Below are positions 1 through 5,734 of a DNA stretch of 6,498 nucleotides, piece after piece. The DNA lies in assembly GCA_025938035.1 (NCBI GenBank), contig JAICQE010000208.1:1-6498 (forward strand). The letters run 5' to 3'. Each line of letters starts with the position of its first letter. The first letter of the stretch is position 1. Source of the stretch: Vicinamibacteria bacterium. GTDB lineage: Bacteria; Acidobacteriota; Vicinamibacteria; Vicinamibacterales; UBA2999. The position numbers and the translations under genes were made by a program. The notes below the pieces were generated by a model. It was not told the origin of the DNA and made no database searches. It saw nothing but the letters and a program-made list of their open reading frames with translations.

Positions 1-947
1 ATGGCGACCGTCACCCAGATCAATGTCTGCCGTCGGCCGTGTTCCGCCACTGTGGCGCTGATGGGGATCGTCACGGCAAAGAAGACAACCCCGATCAACT
101 GACTGATAAGGAAATCTCCACGGCTGTGGCCGAGGGCGGTCGTTCCCCACGAGAGCGCGAAGACCGTCATCAGATAGAAGAGGACGAACGTGACGAGGGA
201 TGACAGGATGCCTTTGACGACCGTCCGCGAGTGATGCCGGAACACCTCGGCGATCGGCACCCGGGCGCGCTCCTCACGTGTCATCGCCGCCTGGAAGACC
301 GGCGTCTCGCTGATCGTGAGCCGCACATACAGCCCCACCAGCACGAGGGCCGCGCTCGCAAGGAATGGGATCCGCCAGCCGAACGAAAAGAACTGCTCGT
401 CGGTGAGGTACTCGGACAGCAGCAGGAAGATGCCGGCGGAAAAGAAGAAACCGACCGGCGCGCCCAGCTGCGGGAACATGCCGTACCACGCACGGCGTCC
501 GGGCGGCGCGTTTTCCACCGCCAGCAGCACCGCGCCGCCCCATTCGCCGCCAAGTCCGAGTCCCTGACCGATGCGGCACAGTGCCAGCAGCGCCGGCGCC
601 GCCACCCCGATGCTTTCGTATGTCGGCAGGAGCCCGATCGCCACCGTCGAAAACCCCATCGTCAGCAGCGCCGCCACGAGTGTGGTCTTCCGGCCAATCC
701 GATCGCCAAAGTGTCCGAACAGCGCCGACCCGATCGGACGAGCCAGGAAGGCGAGCCCGAACGTGGCGAGCGAGTTCAGCGTCGCGGCCGCAGGGTCGGA
801 GGCGGGAAAAAACAACCGGGGGAACGCGAGCACCGCGGCGGTTGCAAAGATATAGAAGTCGAAGAACTCGATCGTCGTGCCGACCATGCTCGCGAAGAGC
901 ACCTGGCCGGGTGTGTTGGCTGGACGTGCCTTGACGTCAACTCCCAA
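1..947 (-). CDS. MFS transporter, metabolite:H+ symporter type (3' end outside window)
   Basis: Inner-membrane secondary transporter that probably moves a small organic acid or similar solute with protons; the substrate cannot be read. The frame is open from the left edge. From a TTG at 947, about 315 codons are present of the 430-450 usual for the family, so the last helices are missing. Visible in order: a conserved start GTTIEFFDFYIF near residues 22-33; the MFS loop signature GHFGDRIGRKTTL near residues 78-90 between helices 2 and 3; GLGLGGEWGGA near 128-138 in helix 4; RLTISETPVF near 208-217 after helix 6; and a second loop motif AEHGRRQTL close to the window edge. These are typical of the ShiA/ProP-like (MHS) branch. 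The start is uncertain. TTG 947 gives a sensible N-terminal tail and has GGGAG 7 bases upstream, but both lie inside a heptamer repeat; GTG 902 and ATG 887 are alternatives. It is divergent from the plus-strand genes. Confidence 0.92.
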   Translation of the reverse strand, partial: MGVDVKARPANTPGQVLFASMVGTTIEFFDFYIFATAAVLAFPRLFFPASDPAAATLNSLATFGLAFLARPIGSALFGHFGDRIGRKTTLVAALLTMGFSTVAIGLLPTYESIGVAAPALLALCRIGQGLGLGGEWGGAVLLAVENAPPGRRAWYGMFPQLGAPVGFFFSAGIFLLLSEYLTDEQFFSFGWRIPFLASAALVLVGLYVRLTISETPVFQAAMTREERARVPIAEVFRHHSRTVVKGILSSLVTFVLFYLMTVFALSWGTTALGHSRGDFLISQLIGVVFFAVTIPISATVAEHGRRQTLIWVTVA

Positions 948-968
948 GCTCCAACTCCCAACTCCCAA
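941..968 (-). repeat. Heptamer tandem array, TTGGGAG units
   Basis: Read on the minus strand, four 7-base units follow in perfect phase: TTGGGAG, TTGGGAG, TTGGAGC, TTGGGAG. Three are identical and the third is degenerate. The array covers the proposed start of the MFS gene and faces a second array of the same unit at 1010-1037. It resembles in style the short tandemly repeated heptanucleotides (STRR) known from filamentous cyanobacteria; shared origin is not implied. Confidence 0.85.
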
Positions 969-1009
969 AGCAGCTCCCACGTTCCCCACCGGCGCTCGCT
1001 GCCGCGTCG

Positions 1010-1037
1010 TTGAGTTTTGGGGGTTGGGCGTTGGGAG
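1010..1037 (+). repeat. Heptamer tandem array, opposite orientation to 941-968
   Basis: Four in-phase 7-base units on the plus strand: TTGAGTT, TTGGGGG, TTGGGCG, TTGGGAG. The last unit matches the opposite array exactly, the middle two differ by one base, and the first is weak. With 941-968 it forms an inverted repeat around a 41-base spacer (969-1009). It ends 26 bases before the SxtJ-like gene, so it sits where upstream promoter elements would be. Confidence 0.75.
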
Positions 1038-1044
1038 TTTCCCG

Positions 1045-1050
1045 TAGAGT
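1045..1050 (+). promoter_or_regulatory. Possible -10 element (TAGAGT) for the SxtJ-like gene
   Basis: TAGAGT matches 4 of 6 bases of TATAAT and fits the TANNNT form seen in short-leader or leaderless promoters. It ends 13 bases before the ATG at 1064, which has no Shine-Dalgarno sequence. No good -35 box is seen; TTGGGC at 1024-1029 leaves only 15 bases. The next gene has TAGACT in a similar position. Inference only. Confidence 0.25.
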
Positions 1051-1063
1051 ATCCTCCGAAGCC

Positions 1064-1477
1064 ATGAGCATTCACGGATCGCCACGCGACGAAGAGGTCG
1101 TCGGTCCGTCCAACCGATCGTTCGGTCTGGTGTTCGCCGTGGTGTTCACCATCGTTGCGCTGCTGCCCATGTGGCGTGGCGCCCCGCCGCGGTGGTGGGC
1201 CGCTGGAGTGGCCGTCCTGTTCGGCGGGCTGGCGCTTGTGTGGCCGCGAGCGCTGGGGCCGGCGAATCGGATCTGGCTGCGGATTGGCCTCCTGATGCAT
1301 CGGATCGTCAACCCGATCGTGATGGGGGCGATCTTCTATCTGGTGGTCACGCCGTTCGGACTGGTCATGCGACTGCTCGGGAAGGGACCTGCCGCAATGC
1401 GCCGCGCCGACCCCAACGCAACGAGTTACTGGATAGCCAGGTCCGGCGGGTCGTCACCGATGGACAACCAGTTTTGA
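1064..1477 (+). CDS. SxtJ-family small membrane protein
   Basis: A 137-residue inner-membrane protein of unknown biochemical role. The family is named after SxtJ of saxitoxin clusters and is usually found beside NodU/CmcH-type carbamoyltransferases. Visible: a short polar N-terminus; SNRSFG at residues 16-21 leading into helix 1 (about 19-36); helix 2 at about 44-60; the block PxxLGPANRIW at 61-71; a third hydrophobic stretch at about 83-103 containing NPIVMG and TPFGLVMR; then a polar tail with DPNATSYW (116-123) ending in MDNQF. This order and the short tail are what I recognise as SxtJ. An in-frame ATG at 1010 would add 18 residues, but they are encoded by the heptamer array, so ATG 1064 is preferred. 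No Shine-Dalgarno is seen. The next gene, the presumed partner, starts 93 bases downstream. Confidence 0.85.
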   Translation: MSIHGSPRDEEVVGPSNRSFGLVFAVVFTIVALLPMWRGAPPRWWAAGVAVLFGGLALVWPRALGPANRIWLRIGLLMHRIVNPIVMGAIFYLVVTPFGLVMRLLGKGPAAMRRADPNATSYWIARSGGSSPMDNQF

Positions 1478-1501
1478 TAGTGCGCCCTTGGGGTCAAATG
1501 G

Positions 1502-1529
1502 GGTTCATGGTGGTTCAGGAGGTTCAGGA
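1502..1529 (+). repeat. Nonamer tandem repeat GGTTCAGGA
   Basis: Two perfect adjacent copies (1512-1520, 1521-1529) follow a divergent copy GGTTCATGG (1502-1510) after one extra T. The copies create AGGAGG at 1517-1522 and again at 1526-1531, each a perfect Shine-Dalgarno string but 48 and 39 bases from the next start codon. The repeat fills much of the gap between the SxtJ-like gene and the carbamoyltransferase gene. Confidence 0.8.
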
Positions 1530-1553
1530 GGACTCGTTCACCCCCTTGAACCT
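1520..1553 (+). other. Imperfect hairpin in the leader of the carbamoyltransferase gene
   Basis: AGGTTCA (1520-1526) is complementary to TGAACCT (1547-1553), and part of GGAGG (1527-1531) can extend the stem against CCCCC (1541-1545), hiding the second AGGAGG string. There is no T-run after it, so it is not a typical intrinsic terminator. A role in mRNA processing or attenuation is possible but unsupported. Confidence 0.35.
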
Positions 1554-1554
1554 A

Positions 1555-1560
1555 TAGACT
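1555..1560 (+). promoter_or_regulatory. Possible -10 element (TAGACT) for the carbamoyltransferase gene
   Basis: TAGACT (or the overlapping TATAGA at 1553-1558) lies 10 bases before the GTG start at 1571. That start has no Shine-Dalgarno sequence nearby. The position and form parallel TAGAGT before the SxtJ-like gene, and both are followed by a pyrimidine-rich stretch. No -35 box is recognisable. It suggests internal, near-leaderless initiation; inference only. Confidence 0.22.
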
Positions 1561-1570
1561 TACCCTCTCA

Positions 1571-3406
1571 GTGCAAGTCCTAGGTCTCTCCGCGTATTAC
1601 CACGACAGCGCGGCAGCGCTCGTTGTTGACGGTCAGGTCGTCGCTGCCGCCCAGGAGGAGCGTTTCACCAGGCGCAAACACGACGCACGGTTCCCGGTAA
1701 ACGCTGTCCGCTTCTGTCTCGAATACTCGGGAGGGACGCCGGACGATATCGACGCCGTCGTTTTTTACGAGAAGCCATTCCTCAAATTCGAACGGCTGAT
1801 CGAAACCTATCTCTCCTTCGCGCCGCGCGGCTACCGCAGCTTTGCGATGGCGATGCCGTTGTGGATCCGCGAGAAGCTGTTTCAGAAGGATCTCCTGGCC
1901 CGGGAGCTGGAGCGACTCGGGTTCATGCGTCCGGCGGAGCGACTCCTCTTCACGGAACATCACCAGAGCCACGCCGCCAGCGCGTTCTATCCATCGCCGT
2001 TTTCCGAGGCCGTGGTGCTGACGATGGACGGCGTCGGCGAGTGGACGACGACGTCGGTCAGCGTCGGCCGAGGCAAGACGCTCGAGCCGGTCAGGGAAAT
2101 CCATTTTCCGCACTCGCTCGGCCTTCTCTATTCGGCGTTCACCTACTACACCGGCTTCAAGGTCAATTCCGGCGAGTACAAGGTGATGGGGCTTGCGCCG
2201 TACGGAACGCCGCGATTCACGCAGCAGATTCTCGATTCGCTGATCGACGTGAAGCCGGACGGCAGCTTCAGGCTGGACCTCGACTACTTCGACTACTGCA
2301 CCGGCCTGCGCATGACCAACGAGCGCTTTGCGCGGCTGTTCGGCCGCGCCCCGCGGCAGGCCGACGAGCGGCTGGAGCCGTTTCACATGGATGTCGCCGC
2401 ATCGGTGCAGGCGGTGACAGACGAGATCATGCTGCGCTTGACGCGTGCGCTGGCGACGGAATTCCGGATGCCGAATCTCTGTCTGGCCGGCGGCGTGGCG
2501 CTCAACTGCGTCGCGAACGGCAAGGTCCTGCGCGACGGACGATTCGAGCGAATCTGGGTCCAGCCCGCGGCCGGCGACGCGGGCGGCGCCGTCGGCGCGG
2601 CGCTCGCCGCGTATCATGCCCATCACGGCCGCGATCGAGTGCCCGCCGGGTCGTCGGACGGGATGTCCGGCAGCTATCTCGGTCCGGAGTATGCGCAGGC
2701 GGACATCGAGAGCCGGCTGCGATCGGCGGGAGGGCGTTTCGAGGTTGCCTCCGACGACTGCGCGATGATCGAGCAGACGGCGGCCGCACTGGCGTCGGGC
2801 CAGGCGGTCGGATGGTTTCAGGGGCGAATGGAATTCGGTCCGCGCGCGCTGGGTGCGCGTTCGATCCTCGGCGATGCCCGCTCGCCGTCGATGCAGAAGA
2901 CGCTCAACCTGAAGGTCAAATATCGTGAAAGCTTCCGGCCGTTTGCGCCGGCGGTTCTGCGCGAGGACGTCGGCGACTGGTTCGACTTGAACGACGACAG
3001 CCCGTATATGCTCCTCGTTGCCGATGTGAAGGAGCGTCACCGGCGTGCGATGACCGACACTGAACAGCGTCTGTTCGGTATCGACAAGCTGAATGTCGTC
3101 CGATCGACGATCCCCGCCGTCACGCACGTCGACTACTCGGCACGCGTCCAGACGGTTCATCGCGAGACGAACCCGCTCTTTTACCAGCTTCTCCAGGCGT
3201 TCAAGTCGCGCACCGGTTGCCCGGTACTGGTCAATACCAGCTTCAACGTACGTGGCGAGCCGATCGTATGTACGCCGGAGGACGCGTTCCGCTGCTTCAT
3301 GGGGACCGATCTGGATCTTCTGGTGGTCGGCCGGGCGGTCTTGCGCAAGGATCAGCAGGACGCGGGCCGGAAACAGGATTACGCCAACCGCTTCACGCCA
3401 GATTAG
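1571..3406 (+). CDS. O-carbamoyltransferase, NodU/CmcH/TobZ/SxtI type
   Basis: Transfers a carbamoyl group from carbamoyl phosphate, through a carbamoyl-adenylate made with ATP, to a hydroxyl group of an acceptor; cytoplasmic. At 611 residues it has the full two-domain length. N-terminal Kae1-like/ASKHA domain (about 1-350): start VLGLSAYYHDSAAAL; metal-site motif EHHQSHAAS with H130 and H134; TMDGVGEW with D153; KVMGLAPYG at 204-212; CLAGGVALNC at 304-313; PAAGDAGGA with D336. C-terminal carbamoyltransferase domain (about 365-590): GRMEFGPRALGARSIL at 418-433; YRESFRPFAP at 451-460; LVNTSFNVRGEP at 553-564. All the ligands expected by analogy with TobZ appear present. The start is fixed: GTG 1571 is the only plausible codon after an in-frame TGA at 1547-1549. 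No Shine-Dalgarno is seen. The acceptor cannot be deduced. The SxtJ-like gene lies upstream and the SGNH gene 3 bases downstream. Confidence 0.95.
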   Translation: MQVLGLSAYYHDSAAALVVDGQVVAAAQEERFTRRKHDARFPVNAVRFCLEYSGGTPDDIDAVVFYEKPFLKFERLIETYLSFAPRGYRSFAMAMPLWIREKLFQKDLLARELERLGFMRPAERLLFTEHHQSHAASAFYPSPFSEAVVLTMDGVGEWTTTSVSVGRGKTLEPVREIHFPHSLGLLYSAFTYYTGFKVNSGEYKVMGLAPYGTPRFTQQILDSLIDVKPDGSFRLDLDYFDYCTGLRMTNERFARLFGRAPRQADERLEPFHMDVAASVQAVTDEIMLRLTRALATEFRMPNLCLAGGVALNCVANGKVLRDGRFERIWVQPAAGDAGGAVGAALAAYHAHHGRDRVPAGSSDGMSGSYLGPEYAQADIESRLRSAGGRFEVASDDCAMIEQTAAALASGQAVGWFQGRMEFGPRALGARSILGDARSPSMQKTLNLKVKYRESFRPFAPAVLREDVGDWFDLNDDSPYMLLVADVKERHRRAMTDTEQRLFGIDKLNVVRSTIPAVTHVDYSARVQTVHRETNPLFYQLLQAFKSRTGCPVLVNTSFNVRGEPIVCTPEDAFRCFMGTDLDLLVVGRAVLRKDQQDAGRKQDYANRFTPD

Positions 3407-3409
3407 CGG

Positions 3410-4645
3410 ATGCCGACGGGCCGCCTCTCGCTCATTGCGATCAACATACTGATATTCGTCGTCCTGGCCGAGATTGCCGCCGTGGGCTTCTACTACGTGC
3501 AGCACGGCGCGTTCTTCTACACCGCCGCCAGGGAGAGCCCTCCGGCGCTCCCTGAAACAAGCCGCGGCGAGCTGAGCGCCGACGTCCTGCACCCGTACTT
3601 CGGGCCGATTCACCGGCCCGGCGTTCGCCCGCAGACGAACAACGTCGGGTTCGGATCGAAGCGGGCGTTTCCGTATACGCGTGCGAACGACCGGCAGTAT
3701 CTCGTCGGTATTTTTGGCGGGTCGGTGGCGCAGGCCTTCTGCGATCGCGGCACGGCGCGCCTCGCTGCCGCGCTGCAGCGCGATGCTGACCTTGCGAAGC
3801 GTGAAATCGTGCCGCTGTGTTTCAGCCATGAGGGGTACAAGCAGCCGCAACAGCTGATCGTGCTGGCCTACTTCCTTTCGCTTGGCCAGCAGTACGACCT
3901 GGTGATCAACATCGACGGGTTCAATGAGGTAGCGCTCGGGTCCCGAAGCCACGAGCGCGGACGCGACATCTCGATGCCGAGCCCGATTCATGTGGACCCG
4001 CTGCTCAATCTGATCGATCAGGCGACGCTGACGCCTGCGCGCGTGCAGGCGCTGGCGCGTATCAGCGCCTACAAGGCACGGTTGAACAGGCTCAGCGAGC
4101 GGATGGGCCGCAGCCGTGTGGCGGCGGTTCACTTTGCGCTCGATCGGTATTACATGTTTACGATGACCCGGTACCAAGAAGAGGTGGATCGCTACGACGC
4201 ACTGCCGTCGAATCCGCCCGCCTCGTCCGTTCTGGTACTGACACCGCCAATGAAGACGCGCGAATCGGTTACGGCCGTATACGAGGATATTGCCGCAGGC
4301 TGGGCCGCCGCGTCGCTGCTGATGCGCGATATGCTGGCAGCACGCGGCGTGCGGTACCTGCACGTGCTGCAGCCAAATCAATACTTCACCCGCCGCGTCT
4401 TCAGCGACGAAGAGGCGCGGATCGCGCTGAACGACGAACAGCCTTTCAAGCAGCCGGCCGAGCAGGGCTATCCCGTGCTGGCGCGCGCCGCGGCGGCGTT
4501 CGCGGGGAGGGAAGAGTTCGTCGACGGCACCACGGCGTTCGATGGCGAAACCGCTGCGGTGTACGAGGACGACTGCTGCCACTACACCGATCGCGGCTAT
4601 GAGATTCTGGCCGAGTTGATCGCGTCGAGAGTAAGGCACCCTTGA
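3410..4645 (+). CDS. Membrane-anchored SGNH/GDSL-like hydrolase family protein
   Basis: A 411-residue protein, probably held in the inner membrane with its catalytic domain outside, acting as an esterase or acyl/carbamoyl transferase on an unknown substrate. Residues 7-30 form one hydrophobic segment with no clear cleavage site, so a signal anchor is likelier than a secreted form. SGNH blocks: IFGGSVAQAF at 101-110 with candidate nucleophile S105 (GGS in place of GDS); HEGYKQPQQ at 140-148, the glycine block; NIDGFNEV at 167-174 with N172; DDCCHYTDRGYEIL at 387-400, giving D388-x-x-H391. The region from about 175 to 375 is an insertion of helical character longer than in small GDSL lipases. 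It begins 3 bases after the carbamoyltransferase stop with no Shine-Dalgarno, so translational coupling is likely. SxtL in saxitoxin clusters is also a GDSL protein beside a carbamoyltransferase; equivalence here is inference. DltD/AlgX-like glycan-modifying proteins are another comparison. Confidence 0.85.
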   Translation: MPTGRLSLIAINILIFVVLAEIAAVGFYYVQHGAFFYTAARESPPALPETSRGELSADVLHPYFGPIHRPGVRPQTNNVGFGSKRAFPYTRANDRQYLVGIFGGSVAQAFCDRGTARLAAALQRDADLAKREIVPLCFSHEGYKQPQQLIVLAYFLSLGQQYDLVINIDGFNEVALGSRSHERGRDISMPSPIHVDPLLNLIDQATLTPARVQALARISAYKARLNRLSERMGRSRVAAVHFALDRYYMFTMTRYQEEVDRYDALPSNPPASSVLVLTPPMKTRESVTAVYEDIAAGWAAASLLMRDMLAARGVRYLHVLQPNQYFTRRVFSDEEARIALNDEQPFKQPAEQGYPVLARAAAAFAGREEFVDGTTAFDGETAAVYEDDCCHYTDRGYEILAELIASRVRHP

Positions 4646-4654
4646 AGGGGAAAT

Positions 4655-4660
4655 AGGGGG
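4655..4660 (+). promoter_or_regulatory. Ribosome binding site of the sigma factor gene
   Basis: AGGGGG lies 8 bases before GTG 4669. An in-frame TAG at 4654-4656 overlaps it, so GTG 4669 is the first usable start. This and the BNR gene are the only two plus-strand genes here with a clear Shine-Dalgarno sequence. Confidence 0.6.
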
Positions 4661-4668
4661 CTCGCATC

Positions 4669-5703
4669 GTGTCCGCCATCGATATCACCGACCTGGAATT
4701 GCATCGTGCCGCGCTGACCGGCCACTGCTATCGAATGCTGGGATCTGCCTTCGACGCGGAAGACGCGGTCCAGGAGGCCATGGTCCGTGCGTGGAAGGGT
4801 TTGAATCGCTTCGACGGCCGCGCCTCGCTGCGGACCTGGCTCTATCGAATTGCCACGAACGTGTGCCTTGACGCGTTGTCGGCGAAATCGCGGCGCGCGC
4901 GGCCGATCGAGGAAGGCCCGGTCGGCACCGTGGAGGACGAGCTCCAGACACGGCCGCGAACGCATTGGCTCGAGCCGATTCCGGACGAGCGTTTTCTGTC
5001 GCCGGACGCGGACCCGTTCGAGAAGGCGGCGCTTCGCCAGAGCACGCGGCTGGCATTCGTGGCGGCGTTGCAGCATCTGCCGCCCCGTCAACGGGCGGCG
5101 CTGCTGCTTTCCGAGGTGCTCGGCTGGTCGGCGCAGGAGGTCGCCGCCTCGCTCGAGATGTCGGTGGCCGCGGTCAACAGCGCGTTGCAGCGGGCGCGCG
5201 CGACCCTCGCGGCGAAGAACGTCTCCGCCGAAGGCGACCCGCTCTCCGAATCACAAGCCGAGCTGCTCGAGAAATATGTCGATGCGTTCCATGAGTACGA
5301 CGTTGACGCGCTCGTTGCGCTGATGCGCGAGGACGCGACGCTGTCGATGCCGCCCTACACGCTCTGGCTGCAGGGTCCGGAGGCCATCCGCGCGTGGCTG
5401 CTCGGCCGCGGCAATGGATGCCGCGGCTCGCGCCTGGTGCGGACCGAGGCGTGCGGCTCGCCCGCATTTGCCCAATATCGCCGCCAGGCGGATGGCAGCT
5501 ACCGCGGCTGGTCGCTGACGATCCTCGAGCTCGACGGCAGCACCATCAAGGCCTGGAACGCGTTCCTCGACACCGAACGGCTGTTCCCGCTGTTCGGCCT
5601 GCCGTTGACCGATGATTTTCCCGCCGCCCGGGAGTCTATGTCTGCAAAGGTGTCAGACGTCGCACAGGTATCAGACGCCGGGCGTCTGATAACTGACAAC
5701 TGA
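4669..5703 (+). CDS. ECF-type sigma-70 factor with C-terminal SnoaL-like domain
   Basis: RNA polymerase sigma factor that would redirect transcription to a small regulon. Of 344 residues, region 2 spans about 14-75 ([21 protein letters not shown], then [18 protein letters not shown]), with the core-binding DAEDAVQE at 29-36. A linker holds [10 protein letters not shown] at 100-109, typical of the SigG/SigX5 branch (TIGR02960-like). Region 4 spans about 125-180 ([23 protein letters not shown], then [13 protein letters not shown]), with its helix-turn-helix. Residues about 197-315 form a SnoaL/NTF2-like domain, which in related ECF groups replaces a separate anti-sigma factor as the control element; no anti-sigma gene is beside it. 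The last 18 or so residues, with [11 protein letters not shown], are encoded by repeat DNA and look like a later extension. GTG start with AGGGGG 8 bases upstream. It lies 23 bases after the SGNH gene and may be cotranscribed. The signal and targets are unknown. Confidence 0.94.
   Translation: MSAIDITDLELHRAALTGHCYRMLGSAFDAEDAVQEAMVRAWKGLNRFDGRASLRTWLYRIATNVCLDALSAKSRRARPIEEGPVGTVEDELQTRPRTHWLEPIPDERFLSPDADPFEKAALRQSTRLAFVAALQHLPPRQRAALLLSEVLGWSAQEVAASLEMSVAAVNSALQRARATLAAKNVSAEGDPLSESQAELLEKYVDAFHEYDVDALVALMREDATLSMPPYTLWLQGPEAIRAWLLGRGNGCRGSRLVRTEACGSPAFAQYRRQADGSYRGWSLTILELDGSTIKAWNAFLDTERLFPLFGLPLTDDFPAARESMSAKVSDVAQVSDAGRLITDN
5669..5691 (+). repeat. Palindrome with 11-base arms at the end of the sigma gene (REP-like)
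   Basis: TATCAGACGCC (5669-5679), one central G, then GGCGTCTGATA (5681-5691) is a perfect inverted repeat. TCAGACG also occurs directly repeated upstream at 5653-5659, in the context AAGGTGTCAGACG, which resembles extragenic REP-type units built around GTGTCAGAC. The palindrome lies inside the last codons of the sigma gene and runs straight into the heptamer array. It could fold as a hairpin near the 3' end of the mRNA, but no U-run follows. Confidence 0.75.
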
Positions 5704-5718
5704 CGGCTGTTAACTGAC
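5691..5718 (+). repeat. Heptamer tandem array, AACTGAC units
   Basis: Four 7-base units in perfect phase: AACTGAC, AACTGAC, GGCTGTT, AACTGAC. Three are identical and the third is degenerate, the same layout as the array at 941-968 read on its own strand. The array contains the sigma factor stop codon (5701-5703) and ends 16 bases before the next start. Confidence 0.85.
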
Positions 5719-5724
5719 GGCAGC

Positions 5725-5730
5725 AGGAGG
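5725..5730 (+). promoter_or_regulatory. Ribosome binding site of the BNR-repeat gene
   Basis: A perfect AGGAGG ends 4 bases before ATG 5735, slightly closer than usual but strong. It supports this start over any later codon. Confidence 0.75.
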
Positions 5731-5734
5731 CGCG

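Noticed and set aside
231..1013. A 260-codon plus-strand open frame over the transporter region
   Set aside because: The opposite strand encodes a clear MFS transporter. This frame gives a low-complexity Arg/Gln/His-rich translation with no domain.
1010..1063. Upstream ATG extending the SxtJ-like protein by 18 residues
   Set aside because: The added residues are encoded by the heptamer repeat, and the family N-terminus is short and polar as from ATG 1064.
1498..1557. A 19-codon open frame just before the carbamoyltransferase, possibly a leader peptide
   Set aside because: It is the tail of a longer shadow frame, has no Shine-Dalgarno, and part of it encodes only the nonamer repeat; there is no run of regulatory codons.
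1478..1570. A search for an SxtK/DUF5989 gene between the SxtJ-like and carbamoyltransferase genes
   Set aside because: The gap is 93 bases, too short for the roughly 50-residue protein, and no frame shows the expected hydrophobic segment.
1580..4639. A 1019-codon open frame on the minus strand across the carbamoyltransferase and SGNH genes
   Set aside because: It is antisense to two genes with clear family motifs. Its translation is rich in Arg, His and Ala with no recognisable domain, and long antisense frames are expected where most third codon positions are G or C.
4639..4650. CCCTT-G-AAGGG inverted repeat at the SGNH stop as a terminator
   Set aside because: The arms are only 5 bases around one base, with no U-run after; it cannot form a stable terminator.
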